Of a DNA stretch of 64,000 bases, positions 34,868-43,329 are shown piece by piece; positions within the stretch are counted from its first letter, which is position 1; the number at the start of each line of letters is the position of its first letter. A model generated the notes under the pieces. That model did no database searches. It saw nothing but the letters and a program-made list of their open reading frames with translations, and had not been told where the DNA came from. This stretch comes from Aurantimonadaceae bacterium (GTDB lineage Bacteria > Pseudomonadota > Alphaproteobacteria > Rhizobiales > Rhizobiaceae). A program made the position numbers and the translations under genes. The stretch covers positions 1 to 64,000 of the forward strand of contig CANJKV010000004.1 in assembly GCA_947474855.1 (NCBI GenBank). Direction: 5' to 3'.

Positions 34868-34983
34868 CTGTGACAAGGAGTATGACGGAACGGCGGTCTT
34901 GCAAAGCGAAAAATAAGTTGCGCGAAGCGCCGGGTTCGCCGACGTCGCATACCGCAGCTCGCGTCCGTCCGCCCGGGCGCCCT

Positions 34984-35712
34984 TTAGGTCCGGCGCTTGG
35001 TGCGCCTCGGCGACGGCGCATTCGGGATGGCATAGGGGGCGAGGATGTCCATCAGGTCGCCGCGCGGCTCGGGCGCCTGGAGAAGGGCGCGCCGGGCCAC
35101 CTGATCAAGATGTCCGGCCATGACGTTCATGGCGCGCTTCTCGTCGCCCGCCACCAAGGCGTCGATGACCTCCCGGTGCTCGGCGATGGCGCAGTCGCTC
35201 GAATGCGGGCGGCCGAAGGTCGAGAGCGACAGGCAGGAGCGGTAGGCCGTTTCGCGGACGTAGCGCAGGAGCGTCGGCTTGCCGGTCATCTCCGCGAGGC
35301 GGACGTGGAACTCGGTGGCGAGGCGCAGCGACACGACTTCGGAGCCGTCGCGTGCACGCTCCTCTTCGAGCGTGTGGGCGTTCAGCTCCTCGACCTGACG
35401 GGGCGACAGGCGGCCGCACAGGGCCCGCACCACCAAACGCTCCAACTCGATCCGGATATCGAACTCGTCTCGCGCCTCCTCGAAGGACGGCGTCGCGACC
35501 ACGGCGATGCGGTTGCGGCGCAGCTCGACGAGGCCTTCGGAGGCGAGCTGGCCGAGAGCATGGCGGGCGATGGTGCGGCTGACGCCGAAGCGCTCGCCGA
35601 GTTGATCCTCGGGCAGTTTGTCGCCGGGCGACAACGCCCGCTCCAGGATCGCACGGCGGATGGCGCGGCAGATCGTGGACGCTCGGTCGCCATGCTCCCC
35701 CTTCGCCGTCAC
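34984..35712 (-). CDS. GntR-family transcriptional regulator (FCD type)
   Basis: A 242-residue regulator. The winged HTH covers about residues 10-80 (ICRAIRRAILERALSPGDKLPEDQLGERFGVSRTIARHALGQLASEGLV), and the FCD domain follows, with metal-ligand-like ATEFHVRLAEM and AEHREVIDAL. GTG at 35712 is chosen because AAGGAG lies 8 bases before it and the protein then begins just before the HTH. A longer ATG start at 35832 would add 40 residues of poor composition. Its position suggests control of the amino-acid transporter and hydantoinase operon. Confidence 0.85.
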   Translation of the reverse strand: MTAKGEHGDRASTICRAIRRAILERALSPGDKLPEDQLGERFGVSRTIARHALGQLASEGLVELRRNRIAVVATPSFEEARDEFDIRIELERLVVRALCGRLSPRQVEELNAHTLEEERARDGSEVVSLRLATEFHVRLAEMTGKPTLLRYVRETAYRSCLSLSTFGRPHSSDCAIAEHREVIDALVAGDEKRAMNVMAGHLDQVARRALLQAPEPRGDLMDILAPYAIPNAPSPRRTKRRT

Positions 35713-35892
35713 CGCTCGCTCCTTCGCTCCGCCGCCGACATCGTTCGACAGGACTCGCGAATAGCATTCCGGTCCGCCGGACAGAAGCGCGCATCGTTCG
35801 ACGACATCTCGCGGCCGGCGGCATTCCTGCATGCAGTTGCTCGTCCGTGTGAATGCGATTCTGACAGGCCATCTTACCCGGCCTGCCGCAGC

Positions 35893-36303
35893 TCAGGTAT
35901 TGCCAGGAGACGGCAACGCGCTGCGGGCGATCTGGGCGTCCAAGGCCTCGTAGTCGAAGTAGCCGATGGTCTCGTAGAGTTCCTGGCGGGTCTGCATGCG
36001 CGGCAGCATGGCGGCCGCGGAACTGTCGCGGGCGATCGTCGCGTAGAGCTCGTTCTGCGCCTTGGCCGCGACGCGCAGCGAGCTGACGGGCCAGATCACC
36101 ATGGCATAGCCGAAGCTTTCGAACTCGTGCGCGGTGAAGGGCGGCGTGCGCCCGAACTCGGTCATGTTGGCGAGAAGTGGCACGCCGGGCAACGCCCGGG
36201 CGAAGGCGCGGAACATCTCGGCATCCGTCAGCGCCTCGGGAAAGATCGCGTCGGCGCCGGCTTCGAGATAAAGGCGGGCCCGGGCGACCGCGCCGTCCAA
36301 GCC
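35893..36303 (-). pseudogene. PEP-mutase/isocitrate-lyase-family protein, 5' truncated
   Basis: The frame encodes only the C-terminal half of a methylisocitrate-lyase/oxaloacetate-decarboxylase-type protein: GLDGAVARARLYLEAGADAIFPEAL, then PLLANMTEFGRTP and FGYAMVIWPVSSLRVAAKA. The N-terminal barrel half, with the metal-binding Asp residues and the KKCGH-type loop, is missing. Homology ends abruptly at about 36303, where a second broken gene begins on the other strand. The ATG-less start (TTG at 36300) is only where the frame happens to open. It is not expected to be active. Confidence 0.8.
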
Positions 36304-36611
36304 TGTTCGTCTCGGGCCAGGTCGGCAGCCGCGCCGACAGCTCGCCCGAGCCCTACTTCTCGGCGCAGGTGCGCCTGGCCTTCGCCAACCTCCAAGCCGT
36401 CCTGGCAGCCGCCGGCTGCACCTTCGACGACATCGTCGACGTGACGACCTTCCACACCGATCCGGAGCACCAGTTCGAAGCGGTGATGGCGGTGAAGGCC
36501 GAGATCTTCCCGGACGCGCCCTATCCGAACTGGACGAGCGTCGGCGTCAACTGGCTGGCGGGCTTCGACTTCGAGATCAAGGTCATCGTCCGGATCCCGG
36601 AAGCGGCCTAA
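36300..36611 (+). pseudogene. RidA-family protein, 5' truncated
   Basis: From SLFVSGQVGSRAD onward this is a RidA-family protein (VRLAFANLQAVLAAAGCTFDDIV, PNWTSVGVNWLAGFDFEIKVIV) to the stop at 36611. The first 20 or so residues, including the start, are missing. The upstream open frame runs antisense through the lyase fragment and is Arg/Ser-rich, so it is not part of a gene. The active-site Arg position of RidA reads NWTSV here, so even the intact protein may not have been an imine deaminase. Confidence 0.75.
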
Positions 36612-36682
36612 TTTTTCACACCCGACGGCCGCGCCGATCGGGGAGCACCGCAGGTTTCGCCCAACGACAAAGGAACGCGTGC

Positions 36683-37312
36683 ATGCACACCCTGATCGTC
36701 GTCGCCCATCCCGATCCTCAGTCCTACACCCATGCGGCGGTCGCCCGCCTCGTCGCCGGGATCGAGACCGTGCCGGGCAACACCCACGAGATCCTCGACC
36801 TGGCGGCTGAAGGATTCGACCCGCGCTTCACCGCCGCCGACAACGACCTCTTCCACGGCCGGGCCGACTCCTCGCTCGACCTCCTCGCGGAGCAGAGGCG
36901 CGTGGATAGGGCCGACCTCCTTGTGCTGGTCTTTCCGGTCTACTGGTGGTCCATGCCGGCCGTCATGAAGGGGTGGATCGACCGCGTCTTCACCAACGGT
37001 TGGGCCTTTATCGATGATCCCGAGGAGGGCACGACGCGCCTGCTCGGCCGGCTGAGGGGCCAGGTCGTCGCGATCGGCGGCGTCAACCGCCGGACCTACG
37101 AGCGGCGCGGCTATCTCGAGGCCCTGAACACCCAGATCGTTCAGGGCATCTTCGAGTTCTGCGGCATCCGTCCGGCGGGCCTGGACATCCTCCTGCCGCT
37201 GGATCCGGCGAGCGAGGCGGAAGGTCTTCAAAACGCCTTCGACATCGGGCGACGCCTTTCGGCCGAGCCGACCGGCTCGTCCGCGCCAGACGTCGGCGCA
37301 TCGGAGGCCTGA
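36683..37312 (+). CDS. flavodoxin-fold NAD(P)H:quinone oxidoreductase
   Basis: A 209-residue Flavodoxin_2-family protein. The flavin loop is IVVAHPDPQSYTHAAV near residues 5-20; the central motif VFPVYWWSMPAVMKGWIDRVF and the loop IGGVNRRTYERRGY follow. AAAGGA precedes the ATG at 36683. It is only 72 bases behind the broken RidA gene and could have been its operon partner. The last 20 residues are a loose Ser/Ala tail. Confidence 0.85.
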   Translation: MHTLIVVAHPDPQSYTHAAVARLVAGIETVPGNTHEILDLAAEGFDPRFTAADNDLFHGRADSSLDLLAEQRRVDRADLLVLVFPVYWWSMPAVMKGWIDRVFTNGWAFIDDPEEGTTRLLGRLRGQVVAIGGVNRRTYERRGYLEALNTQIVQGIFEFCGIRPAGLDILLPLDPASEAEGLQNAFDIGRRLSAEPTGSSAPDVGASEA

Positions 37313-37333
37313 CGGACGGACCTGAGTGCCGCA

Positions 37334-37425
37334 TGTGGATCGGCGCCCAGCTTCGGCGCCGATCGGTGCGACAACCTGTTGATGGTGCTTGTCTCACGTC
37401 GGTCGGCATGTATCGCCGATCCACA
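37334..37425. repeat. dispersed repeat element, copy A
   Basis: GTGGATCGGCGCC at the left end and its complement-like CGCCGATCCACAC at the right end (to 37426) bracket about 92 bases. The inner AGCTTCG-GCGCCGATCGG block is shared with a second copy at 60936-61027 in the opposite orientation. It fills part of the 37313-37643 gap, in which no gene is evident. Confidence 0.65.
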
Positions 37426-37643
37426 CCTCAAGGCTCGCAGAGCATGACCTTCGCCGACCCAGAGGGCATGATCGGCAGGGAGACCGAAAGCGTGCGGATC
37501 TGTGTGCGTAGATCCACAGCTTCGATGCAGATAAAAGATGATGCCTCGCTACCCACAAAGGCAGAAGACACCAGCAGGAAACACTGGCGGTCTATCGGCA
37601 GTAGCGCTTGGCCTTGAGCCTCGCTTCGCAACGGGAGAGCCCG

Positions 37644-38051
37644 ATGCCGTATGTTTCCCATCTCTTCTTCAGAACAGCCATCGTGTTCCTGGTGATCGGG
37701 ATTGCGGTTGGCCTGCACATGGCCATTTCCGGTGACCACAGCGTGGCACCGGCACACGCGCACATCAACCTGCTGGGCTGGGTCACCAGTGCGCTCTTCG
37801 GCGGGTATTATGCCCTCAATCCTGCCAAGGCGCAGCGACGGATCGCGATGATCCAGTACGGTGTGTACACGGCGGGCATCGCGATCATGCTGCCGTCTCT
37901 TTACGTGCTGCTCTCAGGATACCCTGAGATTGGGCCCGTCGTCGCGGGGTCGGCCTTCATAGTTTATGCGGGCGTGATCCTGTTTGCCGTTGTTCTCTTC
38001 GCACGAGGGGAAAGCAAGCAGGCTTTACGACCGAGAGAACCAGCTGTTTAG
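37644..38051 (+). CDS. small four-helix membrane protein, cytochrome-oxidase-subunit-I-like
   Basis: A 135-residue integral membrane protein with four hydrophobic segments (about residues 9-28, 42-60, 70-92, 98-120). The segment HMAISGDHSVAPAHAHINLLGWVTSALFGGYY resembles the His-containing helix of haem-copper oxidase subunit I, and short homologues are often listed as cytochrome-c-oxidase-like. A full oxidase metal site is absent, so enzymatic function is unlikely. The ATG at 37644 is chosen over one 12 codons upstream because GGGAG sits just before it. Confidence 0.7.
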   Translation: MPYVSHLFFRTAIVFLVIGIAVGLHMAISGDHSVAPAHAHINLLGWVTSALFGGYYALNPAKAQRRIAMIQYGVYTAGIAIMLPSLYVLLSGYPEIGPVVAGSAFIVYAGVILFAVVLFARGESKQALRPREPAV

Positions 38052-38203
38052 GCTCGATACATAGACCACAGAACAGATCTTCGGCATGTCCCACAGGTGT
38101 ATGGATCTGAGGGCAAGGCCGGGAGACCCACCAATCCTGCCGCTTTGGGGTGCTCTTATGTTCCCCGAGCAGTAAGCTGCGTCGCCAGAAAGTATTCGGA
38201 CAT

Positions 38204-39448
38204 TCAGGCGAAAGCCACCTCAAGTCGCCTGTCGCTTCGGGATATCACCTGGCAGGCGCGATGGAAATCGTCAGCTAGAATGTGAAGCTTGAACTTGTCG
38301 GGTACGTTGGCCGTACTCACGAAGTCGATGCCCGCTCCCGTCTGCGACAGGCTGCGCACCGTGCAGTCGATGGTCGAGCGGCCGGCGTTGAAGGCGATGC
38401 GTCCGCCCTTGAGGACGCGCCGTCGCACATCCGACGTCGTCGGGGCTGCTGCAACGGGAGAGCGCCATACGGTGCAGCGGTTGCGGCCATCTTCCTTGGC
38501 AGCGTAGAGCGCCGCATCCGCGCGCTGGAGCAGCGTATCGACATCCCCAATCGAAGGATCAATCCCGCACACGCCGAAGCTCGCAGTCGCGCTGATCGTC
38601 GCCGTCTCGGCCGTCAAACGCAGCCTCGCGATGCTGGAGCGCAGCTTCTCCGCCACGGGTAAGGCTGCAGAAGCCGCGGTGTGCGGCAGCAGGATGGCGA
38701 ATTCCTCACCGCCAAGCCTGCCGACGATGTCCGATCCCCGAAGTTCGCGCCTGCAGGCGGCTACGGCCTCGCTCAACAGGCGGTCGCCAGTGCCGTGACC
38801 GTGCGTGTCGTTGACCAGCTTGAAGTGATCGAGATCCAGCATCAGAAGACTGAGGTCGTGACGATGACGTTGCGCCAGCGCCAAGGCACGGCCAGCCTCC
38901 TCCCGGAACGTGCGCCTCGACATGGCGCCCGTCAGGCTGTCCGTCGTCGCCAGGGTGCGAAGCTCCAGCTCGCTCAGAACCAATCGCGAGAGATCCGTCA
39001 GGATCTCCACCTCGTGAGCGGCGAACGAGCGGGGCTTGGTGTCTGCTGCGCACAAGGTGCCGAGGGCCTGTCCCTCCGGGGTCAACAAGGGAATGCCGGC
39101 ATAGAAGCGCAGCTCAAGCCCACCGGTCACGCACGGGTTTGTTTGCACCCTTGGATCGACAAGGGTGTTCTCGACGATCAGCGGCTGAGCTTGCTTGACT
39201 GCCAGATTGCACAAGGAGTGCGCCAGATCAGTCTCGGACTGGTTGAGCCCCTGCCGAGACTTGAACCACTGCCTGTGCCCGTCGATCAGCGTGACGGCCG
39301 CGATCGGAACGTCGAAGACGCGACGAACCAGGCGCGTGATGCGGTCGAATGCTTCTTCCTGAGGAGTGTCGAGGATGTCGTAGCAATCGAGTACGCAAAG
39401 GCGCTCATCCTCTTGCTCGGCTTCGAATTGCATTGCGATACTCATCAC
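38204..39448 (-). CDS. GAF-GGDEF-PilZ diguanylate cyclase
   Basis: A 414-residue cytoplasmic signalling protein. Residues about 20-160 are a GAF sensor (ITRLVRRVFDVPIAAVTLIDGHRQWFKS, LCNLAVKQAQPLIVEN). A GGDEF domain covers about 170-325, with the active-site loop RLGGEEFAILLP and DLDHFKLVNDTHGHGTGD, so cyclic-di-GMP synthesis is likely. A C-terminal PilZ-like domain (RRRVLKGGRIAFNAGRSTIDCTVRSLSQTGAGI) starts near 335 and may give product feedback. No membrane segment is present. It is convergent with the small membrane protein. Confidence 0.88.
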   Translation of the reverse strand: MMSIAMQFEAEQEDERLCVLDCYDILDTPQEEAFDRITRLVRRVFDVPIAAVTLIDGHRQWFKSRQGLNQSETDLAHSLCNLAVKQAQPLIVENTLVDPRVQTNPCVTGGLELRFYAGIPLLTPEGQALGTLCAADTKPRSFAAHEVEILTDLSRLVLSELELRTLATTDSLTGAMSRRTFREEAGRALALAQRHRHDLSLLMLDLDHFKLVNDTHGHGTGDRLLSEAVAACRRELRGSDIVGRLGGEEFAILLPHTAASAALPVAEKLRSSIARLRLTAETATISATASFGVCGIDPSIGDVDTLLQRADAALYAAKEDGRNRCTVWRSPVAAAPTTSDVRRRVLKGGRIAFNAGRSTIDCTVRSLSQTGAGIDFVSTANVPDKFKLHILADDFHRACQVISRSDRRLEVAFA

Positions 39449-39666
39449 ACCTAGTACTTGCAGATCTCCAACTCTCTTCAGCCTTTATCGATGTAGGTCG
39501 TTTAGGAGTGGTTTACTGGTCAGCTGCCTCCTAACTCCTCACGCCGCTTTCACGGACTTACCGCCATCTAACTGCCTGTAGGAGGCCACGTTTGTGGGCG
39601 GCATCATTACCTGCCCAGCCCACGTTTGAGATTGATAACTGTGTTCGCTTCAGGAAGAGAGCCATC

Positions 39667-39816
39667 ATGGATCGCGAGAAGCTGATCAAGCAGATCGAGC
39701 GGGCGGAAGCTCGCGCTGCAGAGCACCATCAACATCCGGTTGGTGACAAACCGGACACAGCGGCACGGGGCGGACGTGATAGCCCATCAGCACCTCCCTC
39801 ACGCGCCCCTGGTTGA
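39667..39816 (+). CDS. short helical protein, probably truncated
   Basis: A 49-residue frame from ATG 39667, opening with MDREKLIKQIERAEARAAEHHQ, a charged helix like the beginning of many small alphaproteobacterial proteins. From about residue 28 the composition changes to Pro/Ser/Gly, which suggests that the original C-terminus has been replaced. AGAGAGCC precedes the ATG. I would treat it as a remnant. Confidence 0.3.
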   Translation: MDREKLIKQIERAEARAAEHHQHPVGDKPDTAARGGRDSPSAPPSRAPG

Positions 39817-40189
39817 CCCAGCGGACGCGCGATCTCGAACATGCTCCGGCCGGTAAGGCGCCGGCGACGTCGCAGACGCGGTCTCGCGTCTGGTTGGTCA
39901 CCGTCGAGCGCGTCGAGCATGTCGACCAAGCGCTTGATCCCGTCGGCGATGCGGGCGCGGCGGTTGAGAGGGGCGTGCGGGAAGCGAGCGCGCCAACCCC
40001 ATGCCGCCTTCAATCCCAGAAGGTATTTTCGTCGGTTCTGTCGGGGCATCAACGGGCAGTTTTGAAACTTTCATCGACGGCCATTGGCTCTTTCGGCTCC
40101 CCGCGGCGGGCGCGATGGCCCGCCGTGAAGACAGCCTCAATGCCTACGCGGTGTGTTGGTGTAACGGGGGTGGAGGTTGGGGTAAGGTG
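39817..40189. other. gap without a clear gene
   Basis: About 370 bases. On the minus strand a short frame contains RRARIADGIKRLVDMLDALDGDQPD, resembling the charged helical core of a common small alphaproteobacterial protein, but it lacks a sound start and end. It is best seen as another gene remnant next to the fragment at 39667. Confidence 0.3.
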
Positions 40190-40684
40190 TCATCGCATGG
40201 GCTTCTCGCCGGCCGGCAGCGGGTTCTCCCGGTGAAACTTCTCTCGGCGCTCCAAGTCCCGCACCGCAGTCGATCTGGCATGATCCCCAACCCTCTTCTG
40301 CACGGCCGCCACGGCTTCATCCGGATCGGCACGCCGCCAGATGAGGAGGCGGACGGCGACCCTCATGGCCTCCACGAAGGCGGCTTTGTCGAGCATCATC
40401 ACGCTCCCGCGCCGGCTGCGCCACATCAGCGCCTCAAGCACGGCACGGTCGACCTGCGACGCCTCGGGCACTCGGCGGGCTCGCCGGCCGGCGCGCCAAT
40501 TTGCCGTCCGCTGCCGGTCCTCCCGCATGATCTGGGGGATGCTCTTGCGAGCGACAGGTTTAGGCCTGCCTTTGTCAGAGCCAGCCTTCGAGGAGACGAG
40601 CACTGGCCCGGCCTTAGCGGGCGAGACTGTCTTTGAGGTCACAGTTTCAGGGGAAGCAGTCGTTGGTGTGGCGTCGTCATCCAT
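40190..40684 (-). CDS. uncharacterised basic protein
   Basis: I do not recognise this 164-residue protein. The first 60 residues are Thr/Ser/Lys/Pro-rich and probably disordered. The rest is basic and helical (MREDRQRTANWRAGRRARRVPEASQVDRAVLEALMW, then MLDKAAFVEAMRVAVRLLIWRRADPDEAVAAVQKRV). The ATG at 40684 follows GGAGGACGACC. It faces away from the HTH gene at 40871 and may be part of an integrated element. Confidence 0.55.
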   Translation of the reverse strand: MDDDATPTTASPETVTSKTVSPAKAGPVLVSSKAGSDKGRPKPVARKSIPQIMREDRQRTANWRAGRRARRVPEASQVDRAVLEALMWRSRRGSVMMLDKAAFVEAMRVAVRLLIWRRADPDEAVAAVQKRVGDHARSTAVRDLERREKFHRENPLPAGEKPMR

Positions 40685-40870
40685 GGGTCGTCCTCCAGTG
40701 TCGAGGACGCTAGGCTGGGCGATGCGGCGGCAAGCCACAAAGGCACCCTCCGAGACGTCACTCGCCTGACCGCGCGAAATTTTCTCCACGTGAATTGCCG
40801 AACCCTGTGATTTCTATCCTGTCGGCCTCGTGCAGTCGGGGTCGGCGCCCGGACCGCTCAGTCCGCGGGA

Positions 40871-41065
40871 ATGCAGACGATGAAGATCGCGGTCACGATC
40901 GACCAGGCCGTCGCGATGTCCGGCATCGGCCGGACCACCCTTTACAAGCTGATCAGGGAAGGCAGGCTGCACCCACGCAAGCTGGGCAATCGCACGCTGA
41001 TCCTCGTCGACGAGCTGGAGGCCTGCATCCGCTCCCTTCCAGCTATCGAGGCGAGGTCGGGATAG
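40871..41065 (+). CDS. excisionase-like HTH protein
   Basis: A 64-residue protein with a MerR/excisionase-type winged HTH (HTH_17): VTIDQAVAMSGIGRTTLYKLIREGRLHPRKLGNRTLILVDELEACI. Such proteins act as excision directionality factors or small repressors in integrative elements. The start may be ATG 40871 or ATG 40880. About 140 bases downstream is a tRNA-Ser-like sequence that may be an attachment site, which supports a mobile-element origin. No integrase gene is left in the immediate neighbourhood. Confidence 0.75.
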   Translation: MQTMKIAVTIDQAVAMSGIGRTTLYKLIREGRLHPRKLGNRTLILVDELEACIRSLPAIEARSG

Positions 41066-41205
41066 GCGATGTCGAAGGCTGACACGGCAGCGGACAGCGG
41101 CGAACGATCACGCACAGCGCAGCGCAGAAGTGGGGAACAAAGTGGGGGAAGGATCAGGCGCCTCGGAAAATTCCCGAGTATAAACAGCTACTTAAGAACA
41201 ATGAT

Positions 41206-41226
41206 TGGCGGAGAGGGAGGGACTCG
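41206..41226 (-). repeat. possible attachment-site remnant resembling a tRNA-Ser 3' end
   Basis: Read on the minus strand, these 21 bases begin CGAGTCCC and end CTCTCCGCCA, like the T-arm and acceptor end of alphaproteobacterial tRNA-Ser genes. The rest of a tRNA cannot be folded around it. Integrative elements that insert in tRNA genes leave such 3'-end copies. The GTGGGGAACAAAGTGGGGG tract just upstream (41131) and the excisionase-like gene fit that view. The 41066-41580 stretch has no gene. Confidence 0.4.
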
Positions 41227-41580
41227 CCGCCACGTGGGTGAAAACCCATACAAAACAAGGATTTCGACAATCGCGAAACAAGCCCTGTGTACCACGCTTG
41301 CGCCCTCCAGTCCAGCCATTCTAGTGGGCGAGTTCTTCCCACGGATTGCCGTGCGCCGCCCTCCCCTTTCCGCCTGACACAGCTCCTCGAACGCTGGCTG
41401 GCCACGGAGCCGGCCGCTCGCCTGGGCGAGGGCAAGTTTGGGCGCTGATCTCTTCGGAGAAGGTGGAGAGGGGGCTGCTATGCCATGACCGCACGCGCCC
41501 CCTCGTTACCCTGGTCACCGTGAAAGCTGCGGGCAAGCCCACCATGCACCGATTTAGGTCGGGCAGCGACGAAGGGCTCG

Positions 41581-41939
41581 ATGGTGGTGCTGGTTCTTCT
41601 ATTCCCTGTTGCCCTATTCGGCGCCGCTGTCCTGCTTCTCGTGGCGCGACATCGCACGGGGACGTGGAGGGCCGCCCGCGGCGGTCCGCTCCTGCTGCTT
41701 TGACGCTTCTCGCCAGCTATGCCCTGGCCTTCGTCGGGCTGAACGCCGCCCCCTACTACGAGGACAACGGGGCGGCGGAGTTCATCGAGTTTCGGTACCG
41801 CTGGACCTGGGCGGCGGTGATCGGCGGCCTCGTCTCCATGTTCAGCGTGCCCGGCGTCTTCGCTTTGCGTGCCCTCTGGCTCTGGTGGCGGTGCCGGAAC
41901 GCGCAAGCTACGGACAGGCCGCCCCGGGAGCGCGCCTGA
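41581..41939 (+). pseudogene. small membrane protein with a frameshift
   Basis: From ATG 41581 the frame reads MVVLVLLFPVALFGAAVLLLVARHR and stops at 41701-41703. In the next frame the sequence continues seamlessly as ALTLLASYALAFVGLNAAPYYEDNGAAEF, then WTWAAVIGGLVSMFSVPGVFALRALWLWW to a stop at 41939. A one-base change near 41690-41701 (CTGCTGCTTT) would join them into a protein of about 119 residues with three hydrophobic segments. The function is unknown. It may be a real mutation or a sequencing error. Confidence 0.5.
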
Positions 41940-42792
41940 AGCGGCGTCGCACCCGACGCGCCGAGCATCGAGGGACCTTGCGGCATCCTAGCGTCTCTCG
42001 ACTCCAGCCGAGCCCGGCTCGAACCTCGATCGTCCCGACCACCAGGAATGAGCTCGCGGCTCATCGCAGTCCAAGGATGCTCGCAAGGACGCCCGCCGCC
42101 AGGCAGAGCGGGAGGCAAGCGGCGGCGCGAAACCCGGCCCAGGCAAAGACCTGCAGGATAGGCCGGCAATTGACGCCGTCGCCGGCGCCATGATCAGGGC
42201 GAGCGATTGGTCGAGGGTGTCAATGCCGATGGCCGCTGCCGGCCAGCGTCACGGGGGAGCAAGACGTTGGCCCCTATCGAGCCTATTGGGTCTTGGTTAC
42301 GCTTGCGCTTACCCTCCTGACCATCGCTCTCGTGGGACGTGGCGCAGGCGAGCCGCTGCCCATACGCCTGCGGCGCCTCCCAGCTCGGATGCGCGGCATC
42401 ACGGGCGTGTTGCTCGCCGCGAGCGTCGTCAGCATCGTCGGATTAGGCCTTCTGATCGTCGCCAGGCAATGAACGAGGATCAGGGCAGCATCCGCGGAGT
42501 GGCATCGAGGCGCTGCAGAGTGGCAGAAGTCGCTCAAGCAAGCGATCTGACAAGCTGGCGAGTCAGCTCACATCTGCTTGGCCGATGGGCAGCATCGACC
42601 GATATTTTCATGCTGCCAATCGAGCCCCCCTTACAGCCCAAGCAATATGCAAACCAGTTCCCATCTCGACGTCGTCATGACCAGATCGCTCCAGACTTCG
42701 GTGCACCGAGTGCTTTCCGAGATTAAAGCTGATCAACGCGGCTCAGCGAGAACACACTTCCCCGACGAGCAGATCGCGATCAACGGTCATGT
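41940..42792. other. degenerate region with a membrane-protein fragment
   Basis: About 850 bases without an intact gene. On the plus strand an open frame from 42194 to the stop at 42472 encodes two convincing membrane helices (YWVLVTLALTLLTIALVGRG and GVLLAASVVSIVGLGLLIV), but it has no ATG, GTG or TTG start before them. It is probably the tail of a broken gene. The stretch from 42480 to 42790 shows nothing recognisable. Confidence 0.35.
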
Positions 42793-43272
42793 TCACGACT
42801 GGCCAGCTCCGGCCTTGCCAGCGAGATCTTTCAGGACTCCAAGAAACACCTCGAAACGCTCCGGCCCCACCTCCTGCGACCATTCTGCCTGCAATTGCTC
42901 CAAGCGGGCGAAGATCACTTCCGCGATGGCCCACCCCTGCGGCGTCACGTGCACGAGGCGCCTGTCCCCGTCCCCGCCCGCCCGACGCTCGACGTAGCCG
43001 AGCCCCTCGAGCTGCACGAGCAGGTAGTTCATGGCCTGGCGCGACATATTCTTCCGCCGCGCCAGTTCGGACGGCCTCACGCCGTCGAGGAGCGGATAGG
43101 AGAAGACGGCGAAGTGGGCCTCCTGGAAGCCCGTGAAGCCCGCCTCGTGGATCGCCGACATAAGCTGGAGCCGCACGTGCTGCCAGGTGATTCGCATAAG
43201 GGCGCCGAAGGTCGTCGGCGGAAGGGCCCGCCGCGGCGCTGCGGAAGCATCGGCCGGGTATTGCATTGACAT
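42793..43272 (-). CDS. MarR-family transcriptional regulator
   Basis: A 159-residue winged-HTH regulator. The core is FSYPLLDGVRPSELARRKNMSRQAMNYLLVQLEGLGYVERRAGGDGDRRLVHVTPQG, with the DxRxxxVxLT-like wing. The start at ATG 43272, or 43266 two codons later, lies only a few bases from a symmetrical operator. It is divergent from the cupin gene, and the two operators between them suggest autorepression plus control of the cupin gene. Confidence 0.88.
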   Translation of the reverse strand: MSMQYPADASAAPRRALPPTTFGALMRITWQHVRLQLMSAIHEAGFTGFQEAHFAVFSYPLLDGVRPSELARRKNMSRQAMNYLLVQLEGLGYVERRAGGDGDRRLVHVTPQGWAIAEVIFARLEQLQAEWSQEVGPERFEVFLGVLKDLAGKAGAGQS

Positions 43273-43313
43273 AGATGTAAAGTCGCTTTACACATTTCGT
43301 AAAGAGACTTTAC
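43266..43313. promoter_or_regulatory. two MarR-type operators and overlapping promoter
   Basis: Operator 1 is the perfect palindrome TGTAAAGTCGCTTTACA (43276-43292). Operator 2 is GTAAAGAGACTTTAC (43299-43313). The shared half-site is GTAAAG with a 3-base spacer, and the centres are 22 bases apart, two helical turns, so two dimers could bind the same face. A plus-strand TTGACA (43266-43271) with TACACA 17 bases later overlaps operator 1, consistent with repression of the cupin gene. Confidence 0.75.
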
Positions 43314-43329
43314 AGATGGCGGGACGACG

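Noticed and set aside
41206-41226. Possible complete tRNA-Ser gene
   Set aside because: Only the 3' end is similar; no anticodon, D or variable arm can be folded from neighbouring bases.
41346-41580. Upstream part of the open frame leading into the frameshifted membrane protein
   Set aside because: Arg/Pro/Ser-rich and without a ribosome site; the membrane protein begins in another frame at 41581.
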